From assembly GCF_004152845.1 (NCBI RefSeq), contig NZ_SEON01000001.1, positions 916,513-980,512 on the forward strand: a DNA stretch of 64,000 nucleotides, written 5' to 3'. The notes below the pieces were generated by a model. That model had not been told where the DNA came from, searched no databases, and worked only from the letters and a program-made list of their open reading frames with translations. Made by a program: the position numbers and the translations under genes. The stretch is from Sphingobium fuliginis (GTDB lineage Bacteria; Pseudomonadota; Alphaproteobacteria; Sphingomonadales; Sphingomonadaceae). Below, piece after piece: positions 63,916 to 64,000 of this stretch. Each line of letters opens with the position of its first letter. Positions within the stretch are counted from its first letter, which is position 1.

Positions 63916-64000
63916 GTGGAAGGCGAAGTGCTGCGGGATGATCAGTGGGAGCGGCTGCGGGAGTTCGTTCCGGGCGGGCGCAAGGGCAAGCGCGGTCCTC
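63916..64000 (+). mobile_element. IS5-family transposase, 5' fragment
   Basis: Twenty-eight codons from GTG at 63916, VEGEVLRDDQWERLREFVPG and then GRKGKRGP, match the N-terminus of IS5-type (DUF4096) transposases. GGAGG lies five bases ahead. The window ends inside the gene. The left end of the element is not resolvable; it lies between about 63842 and 63900. Confidence 0.8.

Overview
The window is a GC-rich chromosomal stretch from an alphaproteobacterium, most probably a member of the Sphingomonadaceae (Sphingobium/Sphingomonas type). The evidence is the gene set (alphaproteobacterial PspF/PspABC, plant-type glutamate-cysteine ligase, several DUF families common in Sphingomonadales, two large TonB receptors) and the short palindromic repeats between genes. 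I saw no rRNA or tRNA genes, CRISPR array or prophage. Genes are densely packed and many neighbours overlap at ATGA junctions. The only insertion-sequence material is the 5' end of an IS5-type transposase at the right edge.

Layout. 0-1.8 kb: start of a SUF Fe-S operon (Rrf2 regulator, then sufB running off the left edge) and an AraC-type regulator. 2-6 kb: pyrD, ggt, a lipoprotein, sufE. 6.2-9.9 kb: an enlarged phage-shock operon behind a sigma-54 promoter. It encodes a 57-aa peptide, PspA, PspB, PspC and three further small membrane/coiled-coil proteins, with pspF divergent. 10-15.8 kb: a 3-hydroxyacyl-CoA dehydrogenase, then ybgC-tolQRAB-pal. 15.9-21.1 kb: a MarR-controlled tripartite efflux operon (marR, FUSC, DUF1656, HlyD, outer-membrane channel). 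21.3-29.1 kb: a small unknown protein, an M16 peptidase, an M28 peptidase and clpB.

29.2-37.8 kb looks accessory: a 2-oxoglutarate/Fe(II) oxygenase, a sulfotransferase-like protein, two TonB-dependent receptors and a small secreted Cys-containing protein, with long AT-richer spacers. 37.8-48.4 kb returns to housekeeping genes: an M23 peptidase, a DUF2093 protein, xseA, purD, a helix-hairpin-helix membrane protein, an acyltransferase, an SGNH hydrolase, and the minus-strand run mutY-nudC-pmbA-inositol-phosphatase family. 48.4-54 kb: DUF721, two DsbA-like thiol oxidoreductases and smc. 54-60.9 kb: phospholipase D, ubiA, rsmE, gshA, an ICMT-like membrane methyltransferase and DUF1345. 60.9-64 kb: a ClpP-fold protease-like protein, ruvA, a GIY-YIG nuclease inside an inverted-repeat cassette, ruvB and the IS fragment.

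Functional themes are envelope maintenance (Tol-Pal, Psp, DsbA-like proteins, M23), DNA repair and chromosome organisation (MutY, XseA, RuvAB, SMC), Fe-S and glutathione metabolism, and TonB-dependent uptake. The best candidates for something under-described are the PspB/PspC-like small-protein family inside the psp operon, the TonB receptor/oxygenase/sulfotransferase group, and the GIY-YIG cassette between ruvA and ruvB. None is proven to be a new system from sequence alone.
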